This document shows, piece after piece, positions 18,696 through 26,209 of a stretch of DNA of 64,000 bases. This stretch comes from Curtobacterium sp. 458 (lineage in GTDB: Bacteria; Actinomycetota; Actinomycetes; Actinomycetales; Microbacteriaceae). The stretch spans positions 2,431,830-2,495,829 of the forward strand of contig NZ_CP129104.1 of the NCBI RefSeq assembly GCF_030406605.1. Direction: 5' to 3'. Positions within the stretch are counted from its first letter, which is position 1, and the number at the start of each line of letters is the position of its first letter. Both the position numbers and the translations under genes were made by a program. The notes beneath the pieces are model-generated. The model was not told the DNA's origin and did no database searches. It worked only from the letters and a program-made list of their open reading frames with translations.

Positions 18696-18808
18696 CGGCG
18701 ATCTGTCGCTTTCGCGAAAGCGACAGATCGCCGCGCTCCGGCCCGACGGATCTGTCGCTTTCGCGAAGTGAACCGGGGCCAGCTCGCCGGATCTGTCGCT
18801 TCCGCGAA
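18696..18808. repeat. C-family palindromes, cluster 2
   Basis: A perfect 38-bp palindrome at 18696-18733 contains the whole C unit (CTGTCGCTTTCG plus reverse complement) extended by CGGCGAT on each side. Two further half-units follow at 18752-18767 and 18793-18808, each preceded by GGAT. They lie in the convergent gap between smc and terC. Confidence 0.9.
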
Positions 18809-18814
18809 CCGGAC

Positions 18815-18923
18815 GACGGACGGGAGGCGCGGTGCCAGCTGGCACCGTCCTCCCTCGCAGGCTCGGTCGGCGCGCCCCGCCCAACGCTTCGCGTTGCCGC
18901 TGAGCGGGGCGCGCCCGTCCGTC
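18815..18923. terminator. Composite A-type palindrome, probable bidirectional terminator of smc and terC
   Basis: The outer arms GACGGACGGG (18815-18824) and CCCGTCCGTC (18914-18923) are those of the intact A-type element. Inside are the small palindrome GGTGCCAGCTGGCACC (18831-18846) and a second hairpin with arms GGCGCGCCCCGC (18869-18880) and GCGGGGCGCGCC (18904-18915). It looks like an A element whose right half was displaced by an extra stem-loop. There is no T-tract. Confidence 0.65.
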
Positions 18924-18935
18924 AGGTGGTGACGA

Positions 18936-19961
18936 CTACTTCGCGTCGGCCTCCACGGCCTCCTTCGGCTGCCCCGTCGGGGTGAGCCCGCGCTCCTGCC
19001 GCTTCTTCGAGACCACCAGCGAGGCGACCGTCGCGACCGCGATCGTCAGCGCGATGAAGCTCAGCGAGAACCAGATCGGGATCTCGGGGGCCCACTCGAT
19101 GTGCTCACCGCCGTTGATGAACGGCAGCTCGTTGACGTGCATCGCGTGGAACACGAGCTTCACGCCGATGAAGGCGAGGATGACGGCCAGGCCCTGGCCG
19201 AGGTAGATGAGGCGCTCGAGCAGGCCGGCGATGAGGAAGTAGAGCTGGCGCAGACCCAGGAGCGAGAACGCGTTCGCGGTGAACACGATGAAGGCGTCCT
19301 GCGTCAGACCGAAGATCGCCGGGATCGAGTCGAGGGCGAAGAGCACGTCCGTGAGGCCGATCGCGACCATGACGAGCAGCATCGGGGTGAAGAGGCGCTT
19401 GCCGTCGATCTTCGCGGTGAGCTTGTCGCCGTGGTAGTCGTCGGTCGTCGGGATCACCTTGCGGAGCGTGCGGATGAGCTTCGAGTCGCCTTCGGAGTCG
19501 TCGTGCCCGCCGCCCTTCGCCTGTGACCAGGCGAGCCAGAACAGCAGTGCGCCGAACAGGTAGAACACCCACGAGAAGTTCTCGATGATCGTGACGCCGA
19601 GGGCGATGAACACACCGCGGGCAACGAGTGCGATCGCGACGCCCACCAGCAGGACCTTCTGCTGGTACTCCTTCGGCACCGCGAAGCTCGACATGATGAT
19701 GAGGAAGACGAACAGGTTGTCGACCGACAGCGCCTTCTCGGTCAGCCAGCCGGCGAAGTACTCGCCACCGGCCTGCCCGCCGCCGAAGACGAGGATGCCG
19801 ACACCGAACAGGATGGCGAGGCCGACGTAGAACGCGGACCAGAACGCCGATTCCTTGATGTGCGGGACGTGCGGTGTGCGCACGTGCGAGTAGAAGTCGA
19901 AGATCAGCAGGCCGAGGATGCCGGCGATGGTGATCAACCAGACGAGGATGGGGACGTCCAC
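18936..19961 (-). CDS. TerC family membrane protein (Alx-like, manganese-linked)
   Basis: A 341-residue inner-membrane protein with about eight to nine hydrophobic segments. The TerC signatures are clear: LTEKALSVDNLFVFLIIM with acidic residues inside a membrane helix, and GLTDVLFALDSIPAIFGLT. Bacterial TerC/Alx proteins are implicated in Mn2+ export or metalation of exported enzymes. The GTG start at 19961 has an AAGGGA ribosome binding site. A yybP-ykoY riboswitch lies directly upstream, which independently supports manganese control. The gene is divergent from ftsY and convergent with smc. Confidence 0.93.
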   Translation of the reverse strand: MDVPILVWLITIAGILGLLIFDFYSHVRTPHVPHIKESAFWSAFYVGLAILFGVGILVFGGGQAGGEYFAGWLTEKALSVDNLFVFLIIMSSFAVPKEYQQKVLLVGVAIALVARGVFIALGVTIIENFSWVFYLFGALLFWLAWSQAKGGGHDDSEGDSKLIRTLRKVIPTTDDYHGDKLTAKIDGKRLFTPMLLVMVAIGLTDVLFALDSIPAIFGLTQDAFIVFTANAFSLLGLRQLYFLIAGLLERLIYLGQGLAVILAFIGVKLVFHAMHVNELPFINGGEHIEWAPEIPIWFSLSFIALTIAVATVASLVVSKKRQERGLTPTGQPKEAVEADAK

Positions 19962-20002
19962 GGGTTTCCCTTCAGGTCAAGAGCGCGCAGCGCGCGCAGG
20001 AG

Positions 20003-20118
20003 CCTGAAGGTCTCTTCCACCCGTCGGTCCGTGTGTCGGGCCGGGGGCCGGTGCCCCGGGTCCGGATCGTTCCGCACCGTACTGACGAGGTCACCGAGGA
20101 GGAATACTCCCCTTCAGG
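20003..20118 (-). ncRNA. yybP-ykoY manganese riboswitch upstream of terC
   Basis: Read on the reverse strand, the element opens with CCTGAAGGGGAGTA (5-prime strand of P1 plus the conserved GGGGAGTA loop). It closes with GGAAGAGACCTTCAGG (the conserved GAGACC loop plus the 3-prime strand of P1), with GC-rich stems between. CTGAAGG and CCTTCAG pair exactly to form P1. These two loops are the hallmark of the Mn2+-sensing yybP-ykoY class, and a TerC gene is its typical target. A second CCTGAAGG at 19969-19976 overlaps the terC ribosome binding site and could compete for the P1 3-prime strand. Confidence 0.85.
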
Positions 20119-20169
20119 AGTCGAGGATACCGGGCACGGCGCACACCCGCCGCGCTCTAAGCTGGGAAC

Positions 20170-21039
20170 ATGGCGAGTTCCTGGTCACTGTCCTCCCGGC
20201 TGCGCGGGCTGTTCCAGCGCAAGACGATCGACGAGACCACGTGGGACGACCTCGAGACCGCGCTCATCGGTGCCGACTTCGGCCCGGACATCTCCGAGGC
20301 GATCATCGAGGACCTCCACGAGCGCGTCGACCGCTACGGCACGACGGACCCCGCCGACCTGCAGCGCATGCTCCGCGAGGTCCTCGAGGAACGGCTGTCC
20401 AAGCTCGACACCACGCTGAAGCTCAGTAACCGGCCGGCCGTCGTGCTCGTCGTCGGCGTGAACGGCGTCGGCAAGACCACCACGATCGGCAAGTTCGCGA
20501 AGTTCCTCAAGACGTACGACCGCACCGTCGTGGTCGGCGCGGCGGACACCTTCCGTGCGGCCGCGGTGGAGCAGGTCGCGACGTGGGCGGAGCGCGCCGG
20601 CGTCGACGTCGTGCGGCCCGCGCAGCCCGGGCAGGACCCCGCCTCCGTGGCGTACCAGACGGTCGAGAAGGCGATGCGCGAGGGCACCGAGATCGTCGTC
20701 ATCGACACCGCGGGCCGGCTGCACACCAAGGCCGGGCTGATGGACGAACTGTCGAAGATCAAGCGCGTGGTCGAGAAGCAGACCGAGATCGCCGAGGTGC
20801 TCCTCGTGCTCGACGCCACGACGGGTCAGAACGGGCTCGCGCAGGCACAGGCCTTCATCGAGGGCGCGGGCGTCACCGGGCTCGTCATCACGAAGCTCGA
20901 CGGCTCCGCGAAGGCCGGGTTCGTGCTGAGCGTGCAGGAGAAGACCGGCATCCCGATCAAGCTCATCGGGCAGGGCGAGGGCATCAACGACCTCACGGGC
21001 TTCACGCCGCACGTGTTCGTGCAGAACCTCGTCGGCTGA
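20170..21039 (+). CDS. ftsY: Signal recognition particle receptor FtsY
   Basis: GTPase receptor that docks ribosome-SRP complexes on the membrane. At 289 residues it is essentially the NG domain and lacks the long acidic N-terminal region of E. coli FtsY. The GTPase motifs are GVNGVGKTTTIGKFAKF, DTFRAAAVEQ, DTAGRLHTK, and TKLDGSAKAG. The ATG at 20170 is six bases after TAAGCT with no ribosome binding site, so it is probably leaderless. Its partner Ffh is encoded at 24561. Confidence 0.96.
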   Translation: MASSWSLSSRLRGLFQRKTIDETTWDDLETALIGADFGPDISEAIIEDLHERVDRYGTTDPADLQRMLREVLEERLSKLDTTLKLSNRPAVVLVVGVNGVGKTTTIGKFAKFLKTYDRTVVVGAADTFRAAAVEQVATWAERAGVDVVRPAQPGQDPASVAYQTVEKAMREGTEIVVIDTAGRLHTKAGLMDELSKIKRVVEKQTEIAEVLLVLDATTGQNGLAQAQAFIEGAGVTGLVITKLDGSAKAGFVLSVQEKTGIPIKLIGQGEGINDLTGFTPHVFVQNLVG

Positions 21040-21157
21040 GGATCTCCGCCTGCGCGGCTGCGCGACACCCGTCCGCGAACGCGGTCACCCGGTGACGAGT
21101 AGCGTCTCGGTCGGCCCGGGCACCCGCTCGGTCTCGTTCCAGGGATTGGAGACCCCC

Positions 21158-21316
21158 ATGCCCGCACTGCTGATCATCGCGATCATCGTCGGCCTCGTCC
21201 TGCTCTTCAGCGGCATCTTCGTCGGTGCCCTCAAGTTCCTGCTCTGGGTGGGGCTCGTGATCGTCATCCTCGCGATCATCGGGTGGCTGCTCCGGAGCAT
21301 CCGCGGTCGCGCCTGA
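21158..21316 (+). CDS. Small two-span membrane protein, unknown function
   Basis: A 52-residue open frame starting MPALLIIAIIVGLVLLFSGIF, with two hydrophobic segments separated by a short turn and a basic end (LLRSIRGRA). The ATG at 21158 has GGAG about eight bases upstream. Codon use is GC-rich like its neighbours. I do not recognise a family. Small proteins of this shape (DUF-type, YtxH/PspC-like in size) are common next to housekeeping genes. It is followed at once by the A-type palindrome, which suggests it is the last gene of a short transcript after ftsY. Confidence 0.65.
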   Translation: MPALLIIAIIVGLVLLFSGIFVGALKFLLWVGLVIVILAIIGWLLRSIRGRA

Positions 21317-21328
21317 CGCGACCGACTG

Positions 21329-21374
21329 ACGGACGGGAGGCGCGGTGCCAGCTGGCACCGCGCCTCCCGTCCGT
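21329..21374. terminator. A-type perfect palindrome, probable bidirectional terminator
   Basis: A 46-bp perfect palindrome: ACGGACGGGAGGCGCGGTGC then CAG, followed by the exact reverse complement. The centre is CAGCTG. It lies between the small membrane protein gene and lipA, which converge. No T-tract is present on either side. Confidence 0.75.
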
Positions 21375-21390
21375 TCTGTGGTCCCGCGCG

Positions 21391-21443
21391 TTCGCGAAAG
21401 CGACAGTTTGCGCTGCACCGTTCGCGTGGTCCTGTCGCTTTCG
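21391..21443. repeat. C-family half palindromes, cluster 3
   Basis: Right half-unit TTCGCGAAAGCGACAG (21391-21406) and left half-unit CTGTCGCTTTCG (21432-21443) are arranged with 25 bp between them, just downstream of the end of lipA. They match the units at 7.0 and 18.7 kb. Confidence 0.8.
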
Positions 21444-21472
21444 TGCTGCGAGCACTGCCCCGCGCTCGCGCC

Positions 21473-22456
21473 TCAGACGGCCTGACGGCCGGCCGGGGCC
21501 TCCAGCAGGTGCGACAGGTGCTCCGGGACCGAACCGCCGCGCGCCACCGTCGCCCGCGCCCACAGGCGACCCGCGCGGTAGGACGACCGCACCAGCGGCC
21601 CGGCGAGCACGCCCGAGAACCCGATGTCCTCGGCGATCTCGCGGAGGTCGACGAACTCTTCGGGCTTCACCCAGCGCGCGACCGGCAGGTGTCGCGGCGA
21701 CGGCCGGAGGTACTGGGTCAGCGTGATGATGTCCGTGCCCGCCTCGTACAGCTGCTCGAGCGCGTCGATGACCTCGTGCCGCTCCTCGCCCATGCCGAGG
21801 ATGAGGTTCGACTTCGTCACGAGACCGGCGTCGCGGCCCTGCGTGATGACGTCGAGCGAGCGCTCGAACCGGAACGCCGGACGGATCCGCTTGAAGATGC
21901 GCGGCACCGTCTCGACGTTGTGGGCGAAGACCTCGGGGCGTGCGTCGAACACCTGGCCGAGCTGGTCCGGGCGGCCGTTGAAGTCCGGTACGAGGACCTC
22001 GACGCCGGTCCCGGGGGAGTGCTCGTGGATCTGGCGGATCGTCTCGGCGTACAGCCAGGCGCCGCCGTCGTCGAGGTCGTCCCGGGCGACGCCGGTCACG
22101 GTCGCGTACTTGAGGCCCATCGACACGACCGAGTCCGCCACGCGCCGGGGCTCCCCACGGTCGAGCGGGCTCGGCTTGCCGGTGTCGATCTGGCAGAAGT
22201 CGCACCGCCGGGTGCACTGCGAGCCACCGATGAGGAACGTCGCCTCGCGGTCCTCCCAGCACTCGAAGATGTTCGGGCAGCCGGCCTCCTGGCAGACGGT
22301 GTGGAGCTGCTTGTCCCTGACGAGGGCGGACAGGTCGCGGAACTCCGGGCCCTGCGTGGCGCGGGTCTTGATCCACGCGGGCTTCGTCTCGATCGGCGTC
22401 TCGGCGTTCCGGGCCTCGACGCGGAGCAGGCGGCGGCCTTCGGGAGCGAGCGTCAT
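21473..22456 (-). CDS. lipA: Lipoyl synthase
   Basis: Radical-SAM enzyme that inserts two sulfur atoms into protein-bound octanoyl groups to make lipoate. The 327-residue protein has both cluster motifs: the auxiliary [12 protein letters not shown] (C-x4-C-x5-C) and the radical-[30 protein letters not shown] and the C-terminal RSSYRAG are also typical. The ATG at 22456 overlaps the lipB stop by four bases (ATGA), so the two lipoate genes form one operon in the order lipB-lipA. C-family and A-type palindromes follow its stop codon. Confidence 0.97.
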   Translation of the reverse strand: MTLAPEGRRLLRVEARNAETPIETKPAWIKTRATQGPEFRDLSALVRDKQLHTVCQEAGCPNIFECWEDREATFLIGGSQCTRRCDFCQIDTGKPSPLDRGEPRRVADSVVSMGLKYATVTGVARDDLDDGGAWLYAETIRQIHEHSPGTGVEVLVPDFNGRPDQLGQVFDARPEVFAHNVETVPRIFKRIRPAFRFERSLDVITQGRDAGLVTKSNLILGMGEERHEVIDALEQLYEAGTDIITLTQYLRPSPRHLPVARWVKPEEFVDLREIAEDIGFSGVLAGPLVRSSYRAGRLWARATVARGGSVPEHLSHLLEAPAGRQAV

Positions 22457-23208
22457 GCGGGGACCTCCTGCAGGTCGGTGGTGCGGTCCGGGTCGGACGG
22501 GAGGCGCGGCTCGCCCCCGGCTGACCGGTCCGGGCTGGCGGGGTGGCCGGCTGACGCGATCCGTCGGCCTGCGTGCATGCCGTCGAGAGCCGCCGGCACG
22601 AGCGGCGCGACGAGTCCGGCGACCTCGTCCACGGCGACGGGACGTCCGGCCGCGCGACCCAGGGTCGTGACCCCGGCGTCGGCGATGCCGCACGGGACGA
22701 TCGCGGCGTAGGCGTCGAGGGCGTTGTCGCAGTTGATCGCGATCCCGTGACTCGTGACGCCCTCCGCCACGTGCAGGCCGATGGCACCGACCTTGTCGTG
22801 GTTGGAGCCGTCCGATCGGGGGACCCAGGCTCCGCTGCGGCCGTCGACCCGTTCGGCTGTGACACCCACGGCGGCGGCCGCGTCGATGAGGACCTGTTCG
22901 AGGTCGCGCACCCATGCCACGACGTCGATCGGCCGGGCCAACCGGACGATCGGGTAGGCCACGAGCTGGCCGGGGCCGTGCCAGGTGATGCGGCCGCCGC
23001 GGTCGACCTCGACCACCGGAGAGCCGTCGGTGGGCAGGTCGCTCGGCTCGGTGCGGCGCCCTGCGGTGTACACGGACGGGTGCTCGCAGAGGACGAGCGC
23101 GCCGGGGGAGCGACCGGCCACGACGTCGGCGCGGAGGCGCTGTTGCAGTGCGAGGCCCTCGGCGTAGGCGAGCAGCCCCGGCACCCGGACGATCTCGAGT
23201 TCCGGCAT
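22453..23208 (-). CDS. lipB: Octanoyl-[acyl-carrier-protein]:protein N-octanoyltransferase
   Basis: Transfers octanoate from acyl carrier protein to lipoyl domains; LipA then adds sulfur. The 251-residue protein shows [61 protein letters not shown] and [13 protein letters not shown], including the catalytic Cys/Lys surroundings. The ATG at 23208 follows TACGCT by seven bases on the reverse strand, so the operon is probably transcribed leaderless. Translation runs directly into lipA. Confidence 0.97.
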   Translation of the reverse strand: MPELEIVRVPGLLAYAEGLALQQRLRADVVAGRSPGALVLCEHPSVYTAGRRTEPSDLPTDGSPVVEVDRGGRITWHGPGQLVAYPIVRLARPIDVVAWVRDLEQVLIDAAAAVGVTAERVDGRSGAWVPRSDGSNHDKVGAIGLHVAEGVTSHGIAINCDNALDAYAAIVPCGIADAGVTTLGRAAGRPVAVDEVAGLVAPLVPAALDGMHAGRRIASAGHPASPDRSAGGEPRLPSDPDRTTDLQEVPA

Positions 23209-23309
23209 GGGCGTCAGCGTACGGCAGTTTCTGGACGCCGTACAACAACCACTCCTCGTTTCTCGTCGGGGCTTGACCTCAACCGTGGTCGAGGTCGTGA
23301 GATGGCTGC

Positions 23310-23954
23310 ATGCACATTCGACGAGTCCACCTCACGACCCGCGCCCCGAACGAGGTCGCGGACTTCTACCGACGCCTCGGCTGTCCGGTCTCCGATGAGG
23401 GCGCCGCCGTGCTCGTCTCGGTGGGGCGGACCACCCTCGTGTTCGACCACCTGGACGGGATGACCGGTGCGCACCACCTCGCGTTCACGATCCCGACCGG
23501 GACGTTCGACTCCGCGCGGTCGTGGATCACCGAGCGAGCCCGGGTGCTCCACGCGCGAGACGGCGAGGAGGTGTTCGAGGGCCCGCCCGGATGGAACTCG
23601 CGCTCGGTGTACTTCGACGGCCCGGACGAGCAGCTCCTCGAACTCATCGAACGCCGCGACCTGCCGCCCGGTCCTGGGCAGGGGTTGCCCGGCTCGGTCA
23701 GCGAGGTGGGCATCGCCGTCCCCGACGTCCTCGGGGTGGTCGATGCCCTCGGACACCACGGTGTCCACCCGTACGGCGGGCCGCCCGACGCCGGGTTCGC
23801 GCCGGTCGGGGACGTCGACGGGCTGCTCGTCCTGGTGTCCACGGAGCGGAAGTGGTTCCCGACGCTCGACCGCCGCGCGTCGACCGCTCCGGTGGTCGTC
23901 GACATCGGGCTCGGCACGCTCATCGAACCCGCGCCGGGGGTGCGCTTACGGTGA
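23310..23954 (+). CDS. VOC (glyoxalase/dioxygenase-fold) family protein
   Basis: A 214-residue protein with two beta-alpha-beta-beta-beta modules of the vicinal oxygen chelate fold. The first begins HIRRVHLTTRAPNEVADFYRRLGCPV and continues HHLAFTIPTGTF, with the typical WNSRSVYFDGPDEQLLELIE. The second begins SEVGIAVPDVLGVVDALG. Substrate and metal are not predictable. Members include glyoxalases, antibiotic-binding proteins and dioxygenases. It stands alone, divergent from lipB, and its last nine bases overlap the convergent membrane-protein gene. Confidence 0.8.
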   Translation: MHIRRVHLTTRAPNEVADFYRRLGCPVSDEGAAVLVSVGRTTLVFDHLDGMTGAHHLAFTIPTGTFDSARSWITERARVLHARDGEEVFEGPPGWNSRSVYFDGPDEQLLELIERRDLPPGPGQGLPGSVSEVGIAVPDVLGVVDALGHHGVHPYGGPPDAGFAPVGDVDGLLVLVSTERKWFPTLDRRASTAPVVVDIGLGTLIEPAPGVRLR

Positions 23955-24476
23955 TCCCGGGACTCCGTCAGCCGTGGCCAACTGTCCCTCGTAGAGCTCC
24001 CGGGCTCGTGCTCGGTGCGGCCGCTCCACGGTCAGGGAGTGCACAGCGATGATCCCCCAGACGAGCGCCGTCCCGAACATGATCACGGCATGACGGAGGT
24101 CCTGCTCGCCGAGGACGTCGCTGATCCCGAGGAGGAGGAACGCGAGGCTGAACACCACGCCGCCCCACGCGTACCATCCGGTCCGGCCGATCACGCTCGA
24201 CAGGTACCGGACGCGCTGACCAACCGGGAGCCTGTCCGGTTCGGGGCCGCCGCGCACCCAGTCGCGCAGTGCTCGGTGCGCCGAGTACCCGCCTGCTCCC
24301 GCCCAGGCTGCGACGACCAGGACCAGGATCGCCGCTCCGGACCCGACGCCGATCCCGACCGTGAGCCAGGCTGCGATCGGGAACGTCGCGGCGAACACGC
24401 CCGCCAGGACGGCCGCGATGACGGCTGCTCCCGCTGCACGCAGCCAGCCGCCCGCGTCGATCTCCCTCAGTCGCAC
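23946..24476 (-). CDS. Four-span membrane protein of unknown function
   Basis: Open frame of 176 residues beginning VRLREIDAGGWLRAAGAA, with four hydrophobic segments arranged as two pairs around a basic loop (RALRDWVRGGPEPDRLPVGQ), and a C-terminal basic tail. I do not recognise the family. The GTG start at 24476 is seven bases from TACCGT on its own strand, a leaderless-type promoter, which is why I prefer it over longer in-frame starts. The gene is divergent from ffh and overlaps the end of the VOC gene by nine bases. Confidence 0.65.
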   Translation of the reverse strand: MRLREIDAGGWLRAAGAAVIAAVLAGVFAATFPIAAWLTVGIGVGSGAAILVLVVAAWAGAGGYSAHRALRDWVRGGPEPDRLPVGQRVRYLSSVIGRTGWYAWGGVVFSLAFLLLGISDVLGEQDLRHAVIMFGTALVWGIIAVHSLTVERPHRARARELYEGQLATADGVPGSP

Positions 24477-24560
24477 GAGCCCGACGGTAGTCCGATGGTG
24501 CTGGCGCGGTCGTGGTCGCGGTCGGGACGGTCGGTGGTCGCCTTGTAGAATCGACGGATC

Positions 24561-26123
24561 ATGGCGCAATTCGGTTCACTCTCCGACCGGCTGACAGAGA
24601 CCTTCCGCAACCTGCGGAGCAAGGGTCGCCTGTCCCCGTCCGACGTCGACGGCACCGTCCGCGAGATCCGACGGGCGCTCCTCGACGCCGACGTCGCGCT
24701 CGAGGTCGTCAAGTCCTTCACCGCCTCCATCCGCGAGCGTGCGCTCTCGGACGAGGTGAACAAGGCGCTCAACCCGGCGCAGCAGGTCGTCCAGATCGTC
24801 AACGAGGAACTCGTCGGCATCCTCGGCGGGCAGCAGCGCCGCCTCGAGTTCGCGAAGCGTCCGCCGACGGTCATCATGCTCGCGGGCCTCCAGGGTGCGG
24901 GCAAGACGACGCTCGCGGGCAAGCTCGGCAAGTGGCTCAAGAAGGACGGCCACACCCCGATGCTCGTCGCGGCCGACCTCCAGCGTCCGAACGCGGTGCA
25001 GCAGCTCCAGGTCGTGGGTGAACAGGCGGGCGTGCACGTCTTCGCGCCGGAGCCCGGCAACGGCGTCGGCGACCCGGTGAAGGTCGCGAAGAACGCGATC
25101 AAGGCCGCCGTCGACCAGCAGTACGACACCGTCATCGTCGACACCGCCGGTCGCCTCGGTGTGGACGCCGAGCTGATGAAGCAGGCCGCGAACATCCGCA
25201 AGGCCGTCGATCCGGACGAGGTCCTGTTCGTCATCGACGCGATGATCGGTCAGGACGCCGTGGCCACGGCCCGCGCCTTCCAAGACGGGGTGGACTTCAC
25301 CGGCGTCGTCCTGTCCAAGCTCGACGGTGACGCCCGCGGTGGTGCGGCCCTCTCGGTCGCGAGCATCACCGGCCGCCCGATCATGTTCGCGTCCACGGGT
25401 GAGGGGCTCGACGACTTCGAGCCGTTCCACCCGGACCGCATGGCGAGCCGCATCCTCGACCTCGGCGACATCCTCTCGCTCATCGAGCAGGCCCAGCAGG
25501 CGTTCGACGAAGAGGAAGCCCGCGCGGTCGCCGAGAAGATCGCGAGCGACTCGTTCACGCTGGACGACTTCCTCGGCCAGATGCAGCAGCTCCGCAAGGC
25601 CGGCTCCATCAAGGGCATGCTCGGCATGCTCCCGGGCGCGAAGGGCATGCGCGAGGCGCTCGACAACTTCGACGAGGGCGAGATCGTCCGGACCGAGGCG
25701 ATCATCCAGTCGATGACGAAGCAGGAGCGCCAGCTCCCGAAGCTCCTCAACGGCTCGCGTCGTCTCCGCATCGCGAAGGGTTCGGGGACCACGGTGACCG
25801 AGGTCAACGCCCTCGTGAACCGCTTCGAGCAGGCGGCGAAGATGATGAAGACCGTCGCCCGCGGTGGCGTTCCGCAGATGCCGGGCATGGGTCCCATCCC
25901 GGGCATGCACGGCGGCAAGAAGAAGCAGCAGCAGGGCGGTGCGAAGAAGAAGAAGGTCGGCAACCCCGCGAAGCGCGCCGCGCTCGCGTCGGGTGCGGCG
26001 GCGCAGCCGCAGCAGCAGGCGCCGCAGGGCTCCGGTTTCGGGTTCGGCGGTGCCAACGCGAAGAACCCGAAGGCGCCCACCGAGGAAGAGATGCAGTCGC
26101 TGCAGAAGTTCCTCGGTCGCTGA
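24561..26123 (+). CDS. ffh: Signal recognition particle protein Ffh
   Basis: GTPase subunit of SRP that binds signal sequences and 4.5S RNA. The N domain is followed by G-domain motifs GLQGAGKTTLAGKLGKWL, DTAGRLGVD, SKLDGDARGGAALS, then a methionine-rich M domain (about residues 295-440) with SMTKQERQLPKLLNGSRRLRIAKGSGTTVTEVN. The C-terminal 75 residues are a lysine/glutamine/glycine-rich tail with KKKQQQGGAKKKK, longer than in E. coli. ATG 24561 is nine bases after TAGAAT with no clear ribosome binding site. FtsY is encoded 3.5 kb upstream. Confidence 0.97.
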   Translation: MAQFGSLSDRLTETFRNLRSKGRLSPSDVDGTVREIRRALLDADVALEVVKSFTASIRERALSDEVNKALNPAQQVVQIVNEELVGILGGQQRRLEFAKRPPTVIMLAGLQGAGKTTLAGKLGKWLKKDGHTPMLVAADLQRPNAVQQLQVVGEQAGVHVFAPEPGNGVGDPVKVAKNAIKAAVDQQYDTVIVDTAGRLGVDAELMKQAANIRKAVDPDEVLFVIDAMIGQDAVATARAFQDGVDFTGVVLSKLDGDARGGAALSVASITGRPIMFASTGEGLDDFEPFHPDRMASRILDLGDILSLIEQAQQAFDEEEARAVAEKIASDSFTLDDFLGQMQQLRKAGSIKGMLGMLPGAKGMREALDNFDEGEIVRTEAIIQSMTKQERQLPKLLNGSRRLRIAKGSGTTVTEVNALVNRFEQAAKMMKTVARGGVPQMPGMGPIPGMHGGKKKQQQGGAKKKKVGNPAKRAALASGAAAQPQQQAPQGSGFGFGGANAKNPKAPTEEEMQSLQKFLGR

Positions 26124-26147
26124 CGCGAGGTCGCTGACGCGACCACC

Positions 26148-26197
26148 AGACGGACGGGAGGCGCGGTGCCAGCTGGCACCGCGCCTCCCGTCCGTCT
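26148..26197. terminator. A-type 50-bp perfect palindrome between ffh and ybdK
   Basis: Same element as at 21329, here extended to 50 bp by AG on each side, and flanked by partly complementary GACCACC / GGTGGC. It occupies most of the gap between the convergent ffh and ybdK genes. It is a likely two-way transcription terminator without a T-tract. Confidence 0.75.
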
Positions 26198-26209
26198 GTC
26201 TGGTGGCGA

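Noticed and set aside
14877..18884. A 1335-codon reverse-strand open frame opposite smc
   Set aside because: It is a high-GC shadow frame. The forward strand encodes a complete SMC with Walker A, signature and Walker B motifs, while the reverse frame shows only Arg/Gly/Val-rich low-complexity sequence.
20003..20118. Intrinsic terminator or tRNA-like element between terC and ftsY
   Set aside because: The conserved loops GGGGAGTA and GAGACC closed by a P1 stem, together with the TerC gene downstream, fit a yybP-ykoY riboswitch far better.
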